In this document: positions 26,118 through 34,362 of the stretch, piece after piece
Layout of the letters: every line of letters begins with the position of its first letter
Position numbering within the stretch: position 1 is the first letter of the stretch
NCBI RefSeq assembly: GCF_042654245.1
Contig: NZ_JBHSGI010000009.1
Location: 62,001 to 126,000, forward strand
Source: Seohaeicola_A nanhaiensis
Lineage (GTDB): Bacteria; Pseudomonadota; Alphaproteobacteria; Rhodobacterales; Rhodobacteraceae
Length of the DNA: 64,000 nucleotides
Reading direction: 5' to 3'
Made by a program: the position numbers and the translations under genes
The notes under the pieces: model-generated
Seen by the model: the letters and a program-made list of their open reading frames with translations, nothing else
What the model was told of the DNA's origin: nothing
Databases searched by the model: none

Positions 26118-26699
26118 ATGGCCCGGCCCCGCACAATCGAGGAACCCGACCTGATCGCCGCTCTGGCGCGGGTCTTTGCGACCTATGGCTATGACGGCGC
26201 CTCGCTGGCGCATCTGGCGCAGGGGACGGGGTTGCAGCGGGCGAGCCTGTATCACCGGTTTCCCGGCGGCAAGGCGCAGATGGCGGAAGAGGTGCTGAAG
26301 GCGGTGGGCGACTGGGTGGAGGCCGAGGTTGTCGCGCCCCTGTGTGGCGCGGGGCCGCCGCGCGAGCGGCTGACGCGGGCGCTGGGAGCGTTCAACAGGC
26401 TCTATGAAGGCGGAACGCGGGCCTGCCTGCTGAACATGCTGTCGGCGCCGGGGGCGGGTGACGAACCGCTGCGCCCGGCCATCGGCGCGGCCTTTGACAC
26501 CCTGACGGCGGCCTTTGCCCATCTGGCCCGCGATGCCGGGCAGCCGGTCGCGGCGGCGCAGGCCTTTGGCGAGCGGGCGGTGATGCTGGTGCAGGGCAGT
26601 CTGGTGATGTGCCGGGGCACCGGGCGGACCGCGCCGTTTGCAAACGCCCTAACCCGGATCGAGGGCGATCTTTTCCCCCGGATGGAGGCCCTGTCATGA
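26118..26699 (+). CDS. TetR-family transcriptional regulator
   Basis: 193 residues; AAAGGAGGT lies eight bases before ATG. N-terminal HTH (about 8-60): LIAALARVFATYGYDGASLAHLAQGTGLQRASLYHRFPGGKAQM, with the recognition helix in LQRASLYHRF. The C-terminal ligand domain has a cysteine in RACLLNML and two near the end (VMCRGTG). It overlaps the downstream oxidase-like gene by ATGA, so the pair is co-translated; repression of this operon is expected via the operator at 26065-26080. Confidence 0.9.
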   Translation: MARPRTIEEPDLIAALARVFATYGYDGASLAHLAQGTGLQRASLYHRFPGGKAQMAEEVLKAVGDWVEAEVVAPLCGAGPPRERLTRALGAFNRLYEGGTRACLLNMLSAPGAGDEPLRPAIGAAFDTLTAAFAHLARDAGQPVAAAQAFGERAVMLVQGSLVMCRGTGRTAPFANALTRIEGDLFPRMEALS

Positions 26700-27310
26700 C
26701 CGAGAGATACCGCGCGACCCTGTTCGGACCCGATGTGCGGGCGGCGCAGAGCGACATGGGCACCGCCCATCTGTGGACCCGCGACCTGGAGGCGCGGGGC
26801 GACCAGACCGACCGGCTGGGCGAGAACGAGGCTGCCTTCATTGCCGCGCGGGACAGTTTCTATATCGCCAGCAACGGCAATGACGGCTGGCCCTATCTGC
26901 AGCATCGGGGCGGGCCGGTCGGTTTTCTCAAGGTGCTGGATCCGGGCACGCTGGGGTTCGCGGACTATCGCGGCAACCGGCAGTATGTAAGCCTGGGCAA
27001 TGTCGTGCGGGACGACCGGGTGTCGCTGTTCTTCATGGATTACGTGCGCAAGGCGCGGCTGAAGCTGCTGGGGCACATGCGCGCGGTGGATCTGGCGGGT
27101 GACGAGGCGCTGCGCGAAAGGCTGCGGGATCCGGACTATCCCGGCCGGGCCGAGCGGGGGTTCGTGATCGCGGTCGATGCCTTCGAGTGGAACTGCCCGC
27201 AGCACATCGCCCAGCGGTTCACGGTGGAGGAGATGATGCCGGTGCTGGCGCCGATGCAGCAACGGATCGACGAGCTGGAGGCGCAGCTGGCGGCACTGGC
27301 GCCCGGCTGA
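26696..27310 (+). CDS. PNPOx-like flavin-nucleotide-binding protein
   Basis: 204 residues. The split-barrel FMN-binding fold of pyridoxamine 5'-phosphate oxidase-like proteins is recognised by DSFYIASNGNDGWPYLQHRGGPVGFLKVLDPGTLGFADYRGNRQY (about 52-97), VRDDRVSLFFMDY (about 103-115) and KLLGHMRAV. The C-terminus (about 175-204) is a short helical, coiled-coil-like tail. Family members bind FMN or F420 and act on small reactive compounds or heme; which one is unclear. Controlled with the upstream TetR gene. Confidence 0.8.
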   Translation: MTERYRATLFGPDVRAAQSDMGTAHLWTRDLEARGDQTDRLGENEAAFIAARDSFYIASNGNDGWPYLQHRGGPVGFLKVLDPGTLGFADYRGNRQYVSLGNVVRDDRVSLFFMDYVRKARLKLLGHMRAVDLAGDEALRERLRDPDYPGRAERGFVIAVDAFEWNCPQHIAQRFTVEEMMPVLAPMQQRIDELEAQLAALAPG

Positions 27311-27316
27311 CGTGAA

Positions 27317-27344
27317 AAGGCCCGGGCGGATGCTCCCGGGCCTT
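27317..27344. terminator. bidirectional terminator between the TetR operon and hsp20
   Basis: AAGGCCCGGG (27317-27326) and CCCGGGCCTT (27335-27344) form a perfect 10-bp stem between two convergent genes. The minus-strand side is followed by TTTT, the plus side by a weaker TTGT. Confidence 0.8.
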
Positions 27345-27368
27345 GTACTATTTACCAACCTATGCGGT

Positions 27369-27836
27369 TCAGTTGACGGCCTTGGCCTCGACCACGTCCT
27401 TTTCGAGCGCCTTCTGGCTGGCGATCTCGATGCGGCGGGGTTTCAGGGCCTCGGGCACTTCGCGCTCGAGGTCGATGTGGAGCATCCCGTCGGCATGGGT
27501 CGCGCCGGTGACCTTCACATGGTCGGCCAGGTGGAAGCGACGCTCGAACGCGCGGGTGGCGATGCCACGGTGGAGGTAGGTGCGCGGGGTCTCGTCCTCG
27601 GCCTTGCGGGCAGAGACGACGAGAGCGTTTTCCTTGACCTCGACCATCAGGTCGGCCTCGGAGAAACCGGCGACCGCGATGGTGATGCGATAGGCATCGG
27701 CGGCGGTCTTTTCGATGTTATAGGGCGGGTAGGTCGGCTGGCTGACCTCGGTGGTCAGGATCCGGTCCATCAGGTCGGCGAACTGGTCAAAGCCGACGGT
27801 GGCACGGTGCAGCGGAGCAAAATCGAAGGTACGCAT
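27369..27836 (-). CDS. Hsp20 family small heat-shock protein
   Basis: 155 residues. N-terminal arm about 1-37; alpha-crystallin domain about 38-130, with PPYNIEKTAADAYRITIAVAGF and the GILHIDLEREVPE-type strand (GMLHIDLEREVPE); C-terminal basic tail containing PRRIEI, the I-x-I oligomerisation motif. It holds unfolding proteins for refolding by DnaK/ClpB in the cytosol. AGAGGA lies just before ATG, inside a small hairpin. A heat-shock-type promoter precedes it. It shares a co-directional 145-base gap with a serine protease. Confidence 0.94.
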   Translation of the reverse strand: MRTFDFAPLHRATVGFDQFADLMDRILTTEVSQPTYPPYNIEKTAADAYRITIAVAGFSEADLMVEVKENALVVSARKAEDETPRTYLHRGIATRAFERRFHLADHVKVTGATHADGMLHIDLEREVPEALKPRRIEIASQKALEKDVVEAKAVN

Positions 27837-27928
27837 GAGTGATCCTCTTTCTAGAGCGATATCTGGTTTGCCCTCCGGACTCGGACGGGCGGTTTTGCGG
27901 TGACGGGGCCCTGCAGAGGCACCCCGAC
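27837..27928 (-). promoter_or_regulatory. structured 5' leader of hsp20, candidate RNA thermometer
   Basis: If transcription starts about seven bases beyond the -10 element, the leader is about 92 nt. It contains GCCC-G-TCCG-AGTC-CGGA-GGGC (an 8-bp stem with one bulged G), and right before the ATG CTCT-AGAA-AGAG, whose 3' arm is part of the AGAGGA ribosome site. A leader with the ribosome site in its last hairpin is the layout of ROSE-type thermometers, but the last stem is only four pairs and no conserved ROSE sequence is visible. Confidence 0.35.
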
Positions 27929-27935
27929 AGCCTTC

Positions 27936-27964
27936 AGATGGGAAAGGCGCGGACGGGTTTCAAG
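27936..27964 (-). promoter_or_regulatory. sigma-32 (RpoH)-type promoter for hsp20
   Basis: Reading on the minus strand, CTTGAA (27959-27964) and TCCCATCT (27936-27943) are 15 bases apart, close to the sigma-32 consensus CTTGAA-N13-15-CCCCATnT. Location in the only gap before hsp20 supports it. Confidence 0.65.
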
Positions 27965-27981
27965 ACCCCGTTCGCGCGCCC

Positions 27982-28797
27982 TTACGGCTTGACGAATTTC
28001 GCGCCTGTGGCGTGGCGGCCGTCGCCCACGGTCACCCGCGCGGTGCGCGGCGGCGGGGCGGTGTTGAACCCGGCCCCGGCGGCGAGATCGGCCATCAGGG
28101 TGGCCAGCGGCTGTTCCAGTTCGGTGCCGAGCGAGACGCGCTGGCCCTTGACCTCGGCCTTGGCCGAAACGACCGAGACGATGCGCGGCTCGCCCTGTTC
28201 GAAGCTGAAGATCGGCGCGCCGGACGAGCCGAAATCGACGTTGCAGGACATGACCAGAACGCCCTGCTGGCGGGCCATGACGTTGCAGACCTCTTGCAGG
28301 GCCGGGGCATCGGCGCGGTCGTGGGCGTAGGAGACGATGCCGATGCGGTCGCCCTTGGCGGGGCGGGTCGCGGTCTTGAACGGCACGACGGTGGTGTTGC
28401 GGATCGGGTGCTGGAGTTCGAGCAGGGCGACGTCGTTCCGCACCCGGTCGGGCGAGACGTCGCCGTCGAAGACATAGGCCGGATGCACCACGGCGCGGCG
28501 GACCTGGCGATAGGCAGAGGCGCGGCCATTCCGCCAGCCGGCGAGGAATTCGACGCTGGCCGGGTCGATCCGGGCCTTGGTGCGCTTGTCGAACAGGCAG
28601 TGCGCGGCGGTCAGCACGAGATCGGGCGCGATCAGCGCGCCGGTGCAGAAGCCGGTGCCGTTGATGTCGAGCCGGCCTACCGCCTCCCAGGCGCGCCCGG
28701 CCTCGGTGGTTTCCAGGCTTTCCAGCCGTGAATCTGCGCCCGCCGTCATGGGCAGGGCCATCGCCAGCAAGATCGCGAACAGTCGCCGCACTGTCAT
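27982..28797 (-). CDS. secreted trypsin-like (S1) serine protease
   Basis: 271 residues with a signal peptide (MTVRRLFAILLAMALPMTAGA, cleaved near 21). Catalytic triad His66 in LTAAHCLF, Asp122 in RNDVALLEL and Ser193 in CNVDFGSSGAP. The motif GSSGAP replaces the usual GDSGGP, but the Ser-Gly pair is kept. A likely disulfide is Cys51-Cys67. A short C-terminal tail (about 235-271) is rich in Pro/Ala. Exported protease of unknown target; glcF lies 70 bases upstream, hsp20 follows on the same strand. Confidence 0.85.
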   Translation of the reverse strand: MTVRRLFAILLAMALPMTAGADSRLESLETTEAGRAWEAVGRLDINGTGFCTGALIAPDLVLTAAHCLFDKRTKARIDPASVEFLAGWRNGRASAYRQVRRAVVHPAYVFDGDVSPDRVRNDVALLELQHPIRNTTVVPFKTATRPAKGDRIGIVSYAHDRADAPALQEVCNVMARQQGVLVMSCNVDFGSSGAPIFSFEQGEPRIVSVVSAKAEVKGQRVSLGTELEQPLATLMADLAAGAGFNTAPPPRTARVTVGDGRHATGAKFVKP

Positions 28798-28866
28798 TCC
28801 TTCGATGCCGTTCCTGACCGCCTTGCGTAGCCACGCCTTGGGGCGAAAATGCGGCGTGTTTCGGGT

Positions 28867-30159
28867 TTAGCTTTGAAGGCCGTCCAGGGCACGCGGTTTC
28901 GGCCCGCCGGTCGCCCAGTCGAGCAGTTCGACCGTGTGGACGATGGGGGTCTGAGTGCCCGCCCCGATCTGCATCATGCAGCCGATATTGCCGGCGGCGA
29001 TCACATCGGGCTGTTTCGCCTCGAGCGTCTGCACCTTGCGGTCGCGCAGCTGGGCCGAAATCTGGGGCTGGAGCAGGTTGTAGGTGCCGGCCGAGCCGCA
29101 GCAGAGGTGGCTGTCGGCGGGTTCGACGACGCGGAAGCCGGCGCGTTTCAGCAGGTCCTTCGGGTGCGACTTGATCTTCTGCCCGTGCTGGAGCGAGCAG
29201 GCCGCGTGATAGGCGACGGTCAGGCCCTTGTCGGCGCCCTCGGGAAGGCCCAGCGCCACCAGCACCTCGGAAATGTCGCGGGCGATGGAGGAGACGCGCG
29301 CGGCCTCGGGCGCGAGCGGCGTGGTGCGGAACATGTGGCCGTAATCCTTGACCGTGGTGCCGCAGCCCGAGGTATTGATGACGATGGCGTCGAGCCCGCG
29401 CTCCATCTCGGCAGTCCAGGCGCGGATATTCCTTTCGGCCGTGGCGCGGCTTTCATCGCTGCGGCCCATGTGATGGGTCAGCGCACCGCAGCAGCCGGCG
29501 CCCTGCGCCACCACCACCTCGGCGCCCAGTCGGGTCAGCAGGCGGATGGTGGCGTCGTTGATGTCGGTATTCAGCGCCTTCTGGGCGCAACCGGTCATCA
29601 GGGCGACGCGCATCCGCGTCCCGTCCTTGGCGGCGAAGGTCTGGGGGTCGTCGTTGCGGCTGACCGGCGGAATGCGTTTCGGCGCCATGTCGAGCATCGC
29701 GCGCAGGCGCGGGTCGGGCAGGAAACGGCGGAACGGGCGGCCGATCTTCGCGCCCAGCAGCGCCAGGCGGAAGCGGCCCGGGTAGGGCAGGATTCGCGCC
29801 AGCAGCCAGCGCAGGGCGCGGTCGGCGAGCGGCCTCTGGTAGCGTTCCTCGATATAGGCGCGGGCGTGGTCGACGAGGTGCATGTAATGCACGCCGCTGG
29901 GACAGGTGGTCATGCAGGCGAGGCAGGACAGGCAGCGGTCGATGTGCTTGACGGTTTTCTCGTCCGGCACCCGCTCGTTCTCCAGCATGTCCTTGATCAG
30001 GTAGATGCGGCCGCGGGGGCTGTCGAGTTCGTCGCCCAGCACCTGATAGGTCGGGCAGGTGGCGGTGCAGAAGCCGCAGTGCACGCAGGCGCGCAGGATC
30101 TCGTTGGCGCGGGCGGTGGCCGGATCGGTCAGCTGGGCCGGGGTGAAGGTCGTCTGCAT
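28867..30159 (-). CDS. glcF: glycolate oxidase iron-sulfur subunit
   Basis: 430 residues from ATG at 30159 (MQTTFTPAQLTDP), with AGGA six bases upstream. Two 4Fe-4S motifs, CVHCGFCTATCP (about 25-36) and CLSCLACMTTCP (about 76-87). Two CCG-type domains follow: GCAQ...GCCGALTHHMG and HAACSLQHGQKI...CCGSAGTYN, which bind a further cluster or heme partner. With GlcD and GlcE it oxidises glycolate to glyoxylate at the membrane and passes electrons to quinone. It is separated from glcE by a small membrane-protein gene. Confidence 0.95.
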   Translation of the reverse strand: MQTTFTPAQLTDPATARANEILRACVHCGFCTATCPTYQVLGDELDSPRGRIYLIKDMLENERVPDEKTVKHIDRCLSCLACMTTCPSGVHYMHLVDHARAYIEERYQRPLADRALRWLLARILPYPGRFRLALLGAKIGRPFRRFLPDPRLRAMLDMAPKRIPPVSRNDDPQTFAAKDGTRMRVALMTGCAQKALNTDINDATIRLLTRLGAEVVVAQGAGCCGALTHHMGRSDESRATAERNIRAWTAEMERGLDAIVINTSGCGTTVKDYGHMFRTTPLAPEAARVSSIARDISEVLVALGLPEGADKGLTVAYHAACSLQHGQKIKSHPKDLLKRAGFRVVEPADSHLCCGSAGTYNLLQPQISAQLRDRKVQTLEAKQPDVIAAGNIGCMMQIGAGTQTPIVHTVELLDWATGGPKPRALDGLQS

Positions 30160-30170
30160 CGGGTGTCCTG

Positions 30171-30536
30171 TCAGGTAAAGAACGCGGGGACGATCAGGGC
30201 TGTGACGCCGGCCGCGATCAGGAAGGCGAGCAGGCGCGCGCCGATCCCGGCCTGCGCGCCCGCGAACAGCCGCCAGCCCAGCGCGGCCAGCGCGCCGCAG
30301 CCGAGCGGCGCGGCGGCGGAGAAGAGGATCAGCGCCTCGAACCCGCGCGACATGCCGCAGCCGGCGGCATCGCTGGTGCAGGGCGTGGTGCTCCATCCGT
30401 AGAACAGCGCGGCGAGCAGCGCGGCCCCCGCCGCGAAGAGGGCCAGCGCAACCCAGGCGCGGCGCACCAGCGCCACGGCAAGGCCCGCGGCCAGCCCGAG
30501 CCCGCCCGCGCCCAGCATGCCGACGATCAGGTCCAT
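30171..30536 (-). CDS. small four-helix membrane protein inside the glc operon
   Basis: 121 residues, four hydrophobic segments (about 1-24, 28-48, 66-86, 100-121). The second loop (about 49-62, WSTTPCTSDAAGCG) holds two cysteines that could form a periplasmic disulfide. Its start overlaps the glcE stop by ten bases and glcF begins eleven bases after its own stop, so it is a true operon member. It may anchor or assist the glycolate oxidase or affect glycolate entry; no homologous function is recognised. Confidence 0.65.
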   Translation of the reverse strand: MDLIVGMLGAGGLGLAAGLAVALVRRAWVALALFAAGAALLAALFYGWSTTPCTSDAAGCGMSRGFEALILFSAAAPLGCGALAALGWRLFAGAQAGIGARLLAFLIAAGVTALIVPAFFT

Positions 30537-31651
30537 GCGGCGGAGGCCATCAGGCCGGGGTTGAGGATGCCCCTGGGGTCGAACCTCTGGCGCAGGCCGC
30601 GGGCCAGTGCGGCGAGCGGGGCGGGTTCTGGGTGGAAGCGGGGAATGCCGTTGCCGCTGCCACGCACCCGCATGGGATGTCCCGGGAAGGGGCCGAGATG
30701 GGCGCGCAGGTCGGTGCCCTGCGGCACCATGGCCCAGATCAGCGCGCCGCCCCAGTCGAGCATGACCTGCGCGCCCTCGGGCAGTCGGGCGACCAGTCCG
30801 GGCGCGTCCGAGGGTTTGACGTGCAGCCGCCAGACGTCCCCTGCCCCGCCGGCAAAGCGCTCCACATCGCGGAACCAGGGCCAGTCGGTGGTTTCGCTGG
30901 TGGCGGTGTCGACCGCGCCGAAACGGGCGAGGTGGTCTTTCAGCCGGCCGAGGCGATAGGTGACGCTCTCGGCCATCCCCTCGATCCGCAGCTGCGTCGA
31001 CGGCTGGTCGTTCGACGACAGGTCGGTGTGGCAGGCCGCCGTCACCTCCCAGGGCGTGCCCAGCGCGGCGCTCATCGCCTGCACGGCCTGGGCGACGTTC
31101 AGCCCGTCGATGGAGAGCACGCCGGCGACCTCGGGCCGGGGCAGCACCTTCAGCGAAACCTCGGTCAGCACGCCGAGGGTGCCGTGGCTGCCGGCCATCA
31201 GCTTCACCAGGTCATAGCCGGTGACGTTCTTCATCACCCGCCCGCCGTTCTTCACCACATGCCCCGCGCCATCGACGAAGCGCACGCCCAGCAGGCTGTC
31301 GCGGCAGGCCCCGAAAAAGCTGACGCGCCGAGGGCCGCTGGCGTTGGTGGCGACGACGCCGCCGATGGTGCTGGTGCCACGGGTGCCCAGCAGGGCGCGC
31401 AGGTCGGGCGGCTCGAAGGCGAGGCGCTGGCCTTCGGCGGCCAGCGCGGCCTCGATCTCGGCCAGCGGGGTGCCGGCGCGGGCCACCAGAGTCAGCGCGC
31501 CGGGTTCGTAGAGCGTGATGCCGGAAAGCCCCGTGGTGTCGAGCGCCTCGCCCGCCACCGACAGGCCGCGCGTGCCGCCGCCGCGGATCGCCAGCGGCCC
31601 CTGCGCCGCCTTCAACAGTTCGCTCAGATCGTCTTCTGTCTCTGGCCGCAT
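30527..31651 (-). CDS. glcE: glycolate oxidase FAD-binding subunit GlcE
   Basis: 374 residues. FAD-binding PCMH domain in the N-terminal half: LAIRGGGTRGLSV (about 20-32), STIGGVVATNASGPRRVSFFGACRDSLLGVRFV (about 94-126), and KNVTGYDLVKLMAGSHGTLGVLTEV (about 140-164). The C-terminal half is the cap region. GlcE is a second flavoprotein subunit needed for GlcDEF activity. Its start follows the repeat-containing gap after glcD; the tiny membrane ORF overlaps its stop. Confidence 0.95.
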   Translation of the reverse strand: MRPETEDDLSELLKAAQGPLAIRGGGTRGLSVAGEALDTTGLSGITLYEPGALTLVARAGTPLAEIEAALAAEGQRLAFEPPDLRALLGTRGTSTIGGVVATNASGPRRVSFFGACRDSLLGVRFVDGAGHVVKNGGRVMKNVTGYDLVKLMAGSHGTLGVLTEVSLKVLPRPEVAGVLSIDGLNVAQAVQAMSAALGTPWEVTAACHTDLSSNDQPSTQLRIEGMAESVTYRLGRLKDHLARFGAVDTATSETTDWPWFRDVERFAGGAGDVWRLHVKPSDAPGLVARLPEGAQVMLDWGGALIWAMVPQGTDLRAHLGPFPGHPMRVRGSGNGIPRFHPEPAPLAALARGLRQRFDPRGILNPGLMASAAWT

Positions 31652-31654
31652 GGT

Positions 31655-31711
31655 CTTCTCTGGTTTCCAAATACCTCGGGGGGGCCGCCCGACGGGCGGC
31701 GGGGGCAGAGC
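31655..31711 (-). repeat. intergenic repeat and hairpins between glcD and glcE
   Basis: On the gene's strand, after the glcD stop come GGGGGC-TCT-GCCCCC and GCCGCCC-GTC-GGGCGGC hairpins, then GAGGTATTTGGAAACC and AGAGAAG next to the glcE start. The second part matches the core of the element at 11307-11340. No long U-tract, so it can pause or stabilise RNA rather than clearly end it. Confidence 0.55.
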
Positions 31712-31714
31712 CCC

Positions 31715-33163
31715 CTACTCTGCCGCCATCCGCAGGGCGCGCCGTGCCTCTGACGCGGCAAGCGGGAAGACCTTCGCCGGGTTCAGCAGCCAGGCGGGGT
31801 CGAAGACGTCTTTCACCGCCATCTGCGCCTCGAGATCCGCGGGCGCGTATTGATGCACCATCAGGTCGCGCTTTTCGATCCCCACGCCATGTTCGCCGGT
31901 CAGGCAGCCGCCCGCCTCGACGCAGAGTTTCAGGATCTCGGCGCCGAAGGCCTCGCAGGTTTCCAGGTCGCCGGGTTTGTTGGCGTCGAAGAGGATCAGC
32001 GGGTGCATGTTGCCGTCGCCGGCGTGAAAGACGTTGGCGACCTTGAGGCCGAAGGTCTCGCTCATCTCGCCGATCCGGCGCAGGACCATCGGCAGCGAGG
32101 ACACGGGAATGGTGCCGTCTAGGCACATGTAGTCGTTGATCTGGCCCATCGCGCCGAAGGCGCTCTTGCGGCCGAGCCAGATGCGGCCGGCCTCGTCGGC
32201 GTCCTTCGCCTCGCGCAGTTCCACCGGGTTGTGGCGGAGGGCGATGTCCTTGATCAGAGCCAGTTGCGCGTCGATCTCGGCCGGGCTGCCTTCGACCTCG
32301 ACGATCAGCAGCGCCTCGCACATCGGATAGCCGGCGTGGGCGAAGGCCTCGCAGGCCTCGATACAGGGGCGGTCCATGAATTCGATGGCCACGGGCAGGA
32401 CGCCGGCCTTGATGATGTCGGAGACGCAGGCGCCCGCAACCTCGTTGCTGTCATAGCCGATCAGCACGGGGCGCGCGCCTTCGGGTTTGGGCAGGATGCG
32501 CAGGGTCGCCTCGGTCACGACGCCGAGTTGCCCTTCCGATCCGCAGATCACGCCCAGCAGGTCGAGCCCCGGGGCGTCGAGATGGGCGCCGCCGATCTCG
32601 ACCACGGTGCCGTCCATCAGCACCAGCGTGACGCCCATCAGGTTGTTGGTGGTGACGCCGTATTTCAGGCAATGCGCCCCGCCCGAGTTCATCGCGATGT
32701 TCCCCGCGATGGCGCAGGCGAGCTGCGACGAGGGATCGGGGGCGTAGAAGAAGCGTTCTTCCTCGACCGCGCCGGTGACCGAGAGGTTGGTGCGCCCGGT
32801 CTGCACCCGGATGAAACGGTTGTCGTAATCGGTTTCCAGCACCGCATTCATGCGGGCGACGCCGAGGATGACAGAGTCTGCCGTCGGCAGCGCGCCCCCG
32901 GCCAGCGAGGTGCCCGAGCCGCGCGGCACGACCGGCACGCCCATCTCGTGACAGATGCGGAGGATGTCCGAGACCTGTTGCGTCGTCGTGGGCAGCACCG
33001 CCAGCAACGGCGGGCAGCGGTAGGCGGTGAGCGCGTCGCATTCATAGGCCCGCGTCTCGGCGACATCGGAAATCACCGCCTCGCGGGGCAGGACCTTCAG
33101 CAAACGCTCGACCAGGGCGGATTTCCTGGCAAGAATGGCTGCATTGGGGATGGGCATGTCCAT
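31715..33163 (-). CDS. glcD: glycolate oxidase catalytic subunit GlcD
   Basis: 482 residues. FAD-linked oxidase: PCMH FAD-binding region with MGVPVVPRGSGTSLAGGALP (about 76-95), NIAMNSGGAHCLKYGVTTNNLMG (about 154-176), GSEGQLGVVTEATLRI (about 213), then the C-terminal oxidase domain with the metal-ligand region NVFHAGDGNMHPLILFD (about 380-396) and CLTGEHGVGIEKRDLM (about 420-435). Family size is right. First gene of glcD-glcE-TM-glcF. The start at 33163 is the first ATG; a nearby alternative is MPIPNAAIL. Divergent from the DUF599 gene. Confidence 0.95.
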   Translation of the reverse strand: MDMPIPNAAILARKSALVERLLKVLPREAVISDVAETRAYECDALTAYRCPPLLAVLPTTTQQVSDILRICHEMGVPVVPRGSGTSLAGGALPTADSVILGVARMNAVLETDYDNRFIRVQTGRTNLSVTGAVEEERFFYAPDPSSQLACAIAGNIAMNSGGAHCLKYGVTTNNLMGVTLVLMDGTVVEIGGAHLDAPGLDLLGVICGSEGQLGVVTEATLRILPKPEGARPVLIGYDSNEVAGACVSDIIKAGVLPVAIEFMDRPCIEACEAFAHAGYPMCEALLIVEVEGSPAEIDAQLALIKDIALRHNPVELREAKDADEAGRIWLGRKSAFGAMGQINDYMCLDGTIPVSSLPMVLRRIGEMSETFGLKVANVFHAGDGNMHPLILFDANKPGDLETCEAFGAEILKLCVEAGGCLTGEHGVGIEKRDLMVHQYAPADLEAQMAVKDVFDPAWLLNPAKVFPLAASEARRALRMAAE

Positions 33164-33260
33164 GACGCTCTCTCCCGATGTTGCGCCAGATTTGGTAAAG
33201 TTTTATGACCAGTTTCCCGGTTTAGCAAGCTGGACGCGAAGGGAATGGAGTATTTCTAGC

Positions 33261-33971
33261 ATGACCTGGGCCGAACGGCTGAGCATTTTTTCCGCCGCAG
33301 ACCTGGCCGCGCTGGGGCTGCTGGCCGTGCTGTGGCTGTGGATCGACTGGCGGATCGAGAACCACGGGGCCAAACGGGTGTCGGTCTCGGTGCTGATGGA
33401 GGGGTTCCGGCGCGAGTGGATGCGGGTGATGCTGGCGCGCAATCCGCGCATTCTGGATTCGCAGATGCTGGGCATCCTGCGGCAGGGCACGGCGTTCTTC
33501 GCCTCGGCCGCGATGATCGCGATTGGCGGCGGGCTGGCGCTGATCGGCAATACCGAGCAGCTGGCGGGCGTCGCCGCCGATCTGACGGCCGCGCGGGTGC
33601 CGGCGATCGTCTGGGAGGTCAAGATCATCGTGATCCTGCTGTTCCTGGCCAATTCCTTTCTGAAATACGTCTGGGCGCACCGGCTGTTCGGCTATTGCGC
33701 CGTGCTGATGGCGGCGGTGCCGAACGAGGTGGACGACCCGATGGCGGTGACGCGGGCGGAACAGACGGCGGCGCTGTCGAATACCGCCGCGCGCAGCTTC
33801 AACAAGGGGATGCGGTCGACCTATTTCGCACTGGCCTCGGTGGCCTGGCTGCTGGGGCCGCTGGCGCTGGCACTGGCGGCGGTGACGACCGCCGGGCTGC
33901 TGTGGCGACGCGAGCTGGGGTCGCAGTCGCGCGCAATCCTGCTCAAATCGCCTCCGTCCACGCGAGTGTGA
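33261..33971 (+). CDS. DUF599 family membrane protein
   Basis: 236 residues, about four hydrophobic helices (about 13-28, 77-98, 119-138, 193-218). The DUF599 pattern is clear in DLAALGLLAVLWLWIDWRIEN, REWMRVMLARNPRILDSQMLGILRQGTAFFASAAMIAIGG and the NEVDDP loop followed by R-EQTAALSNTAARSFNKG. It sits in the inner membrane; no function is established. It shares a 97-base divergent gap with glcD. The ATG at 33261 is taken after GGAATGGAG. Confidence 0.85.
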   Translation: MTWAERLSIFSAADLAALGLLAVLWLWIDWRIENHGAKRVSVSVLMEGFRREWMRVMLARNPRILDSQMLGILRQGTAFFASAAMIAIGGGLALIGNTEQLAGVAADLTAARVPAIVWEVKIIVILLFLANSFLKYVWAHRLFGYCAVLMAAVPNEVDDPMAVTRAEQTAALSNTAARSFNKGMRSTYFALASVAWLLGPLALALAAVTTAGLLWRRELGSQSRAILLKSPPSTRV

Positions 33972-34006
33972 TGCCGCGAGGTGCCCGGATCGGCTAGACT
34001 GCGCCC

Positions 34007-34360
34007 ATGCTTTGCCGAATTGCGTTCATGGCCTCGGTTGCCGCCTGCCCCGCCCTTGCCGATGCGCCGGTGATCCGTGCGGTCAAGGCCGAGCACAAGG
34101 GGACCAGCTGGCGGTTCGATGTGACGGTGACGCATCCCGATACGGGGTGGGCGCATTACGCGGATGCTTGGCGGATCGTCGATGCCGCGGGAAACGAGCT
34201 GGGCCTGCGGATCCTGGCGCATCCGCATGAGACGGAGCAGCCCTTCACGCGGTCGCTGTCGGGGGTGGAGATCCCGGAGGGCACGACCGAGGTCTGGGTC
34301 GAGGGGCGCTGTCTGGTCGACGGATGGAGCGGCGAGCGGTTTCCGGTCCGGCTGAAGTAG
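34007..34360 (+). CDS. small secreted protein of unknown function
   Basis: 117 residues; signal peptide MLCRIAFMASVAACPALA (cleavage near ALADAP). The mature part is a beta-rich single domain with VKAEHKGTSWRFDVTVTHPDTGWAHYADAWRI and a GVEIPEGTTEVWVEGRCLVDGWSG block; one free-looking cysteine (C98). It probably resides in the periplasm. It ends two bases before the convergent rlmH gene. No family function is recognised. Confidence 0.7.
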   Translation: MLCRIAFMASVAACPALADAPVIRAVKAEHKGTSWRFDVTVTHPDTGWAHYADAWRIVDAAGNELGLRILAHPHETEQPFTRSLSGVEIPEGTTEVWVEGRCLVDGWSGERFPVRLK

Positions 34361-34362
34361 CG

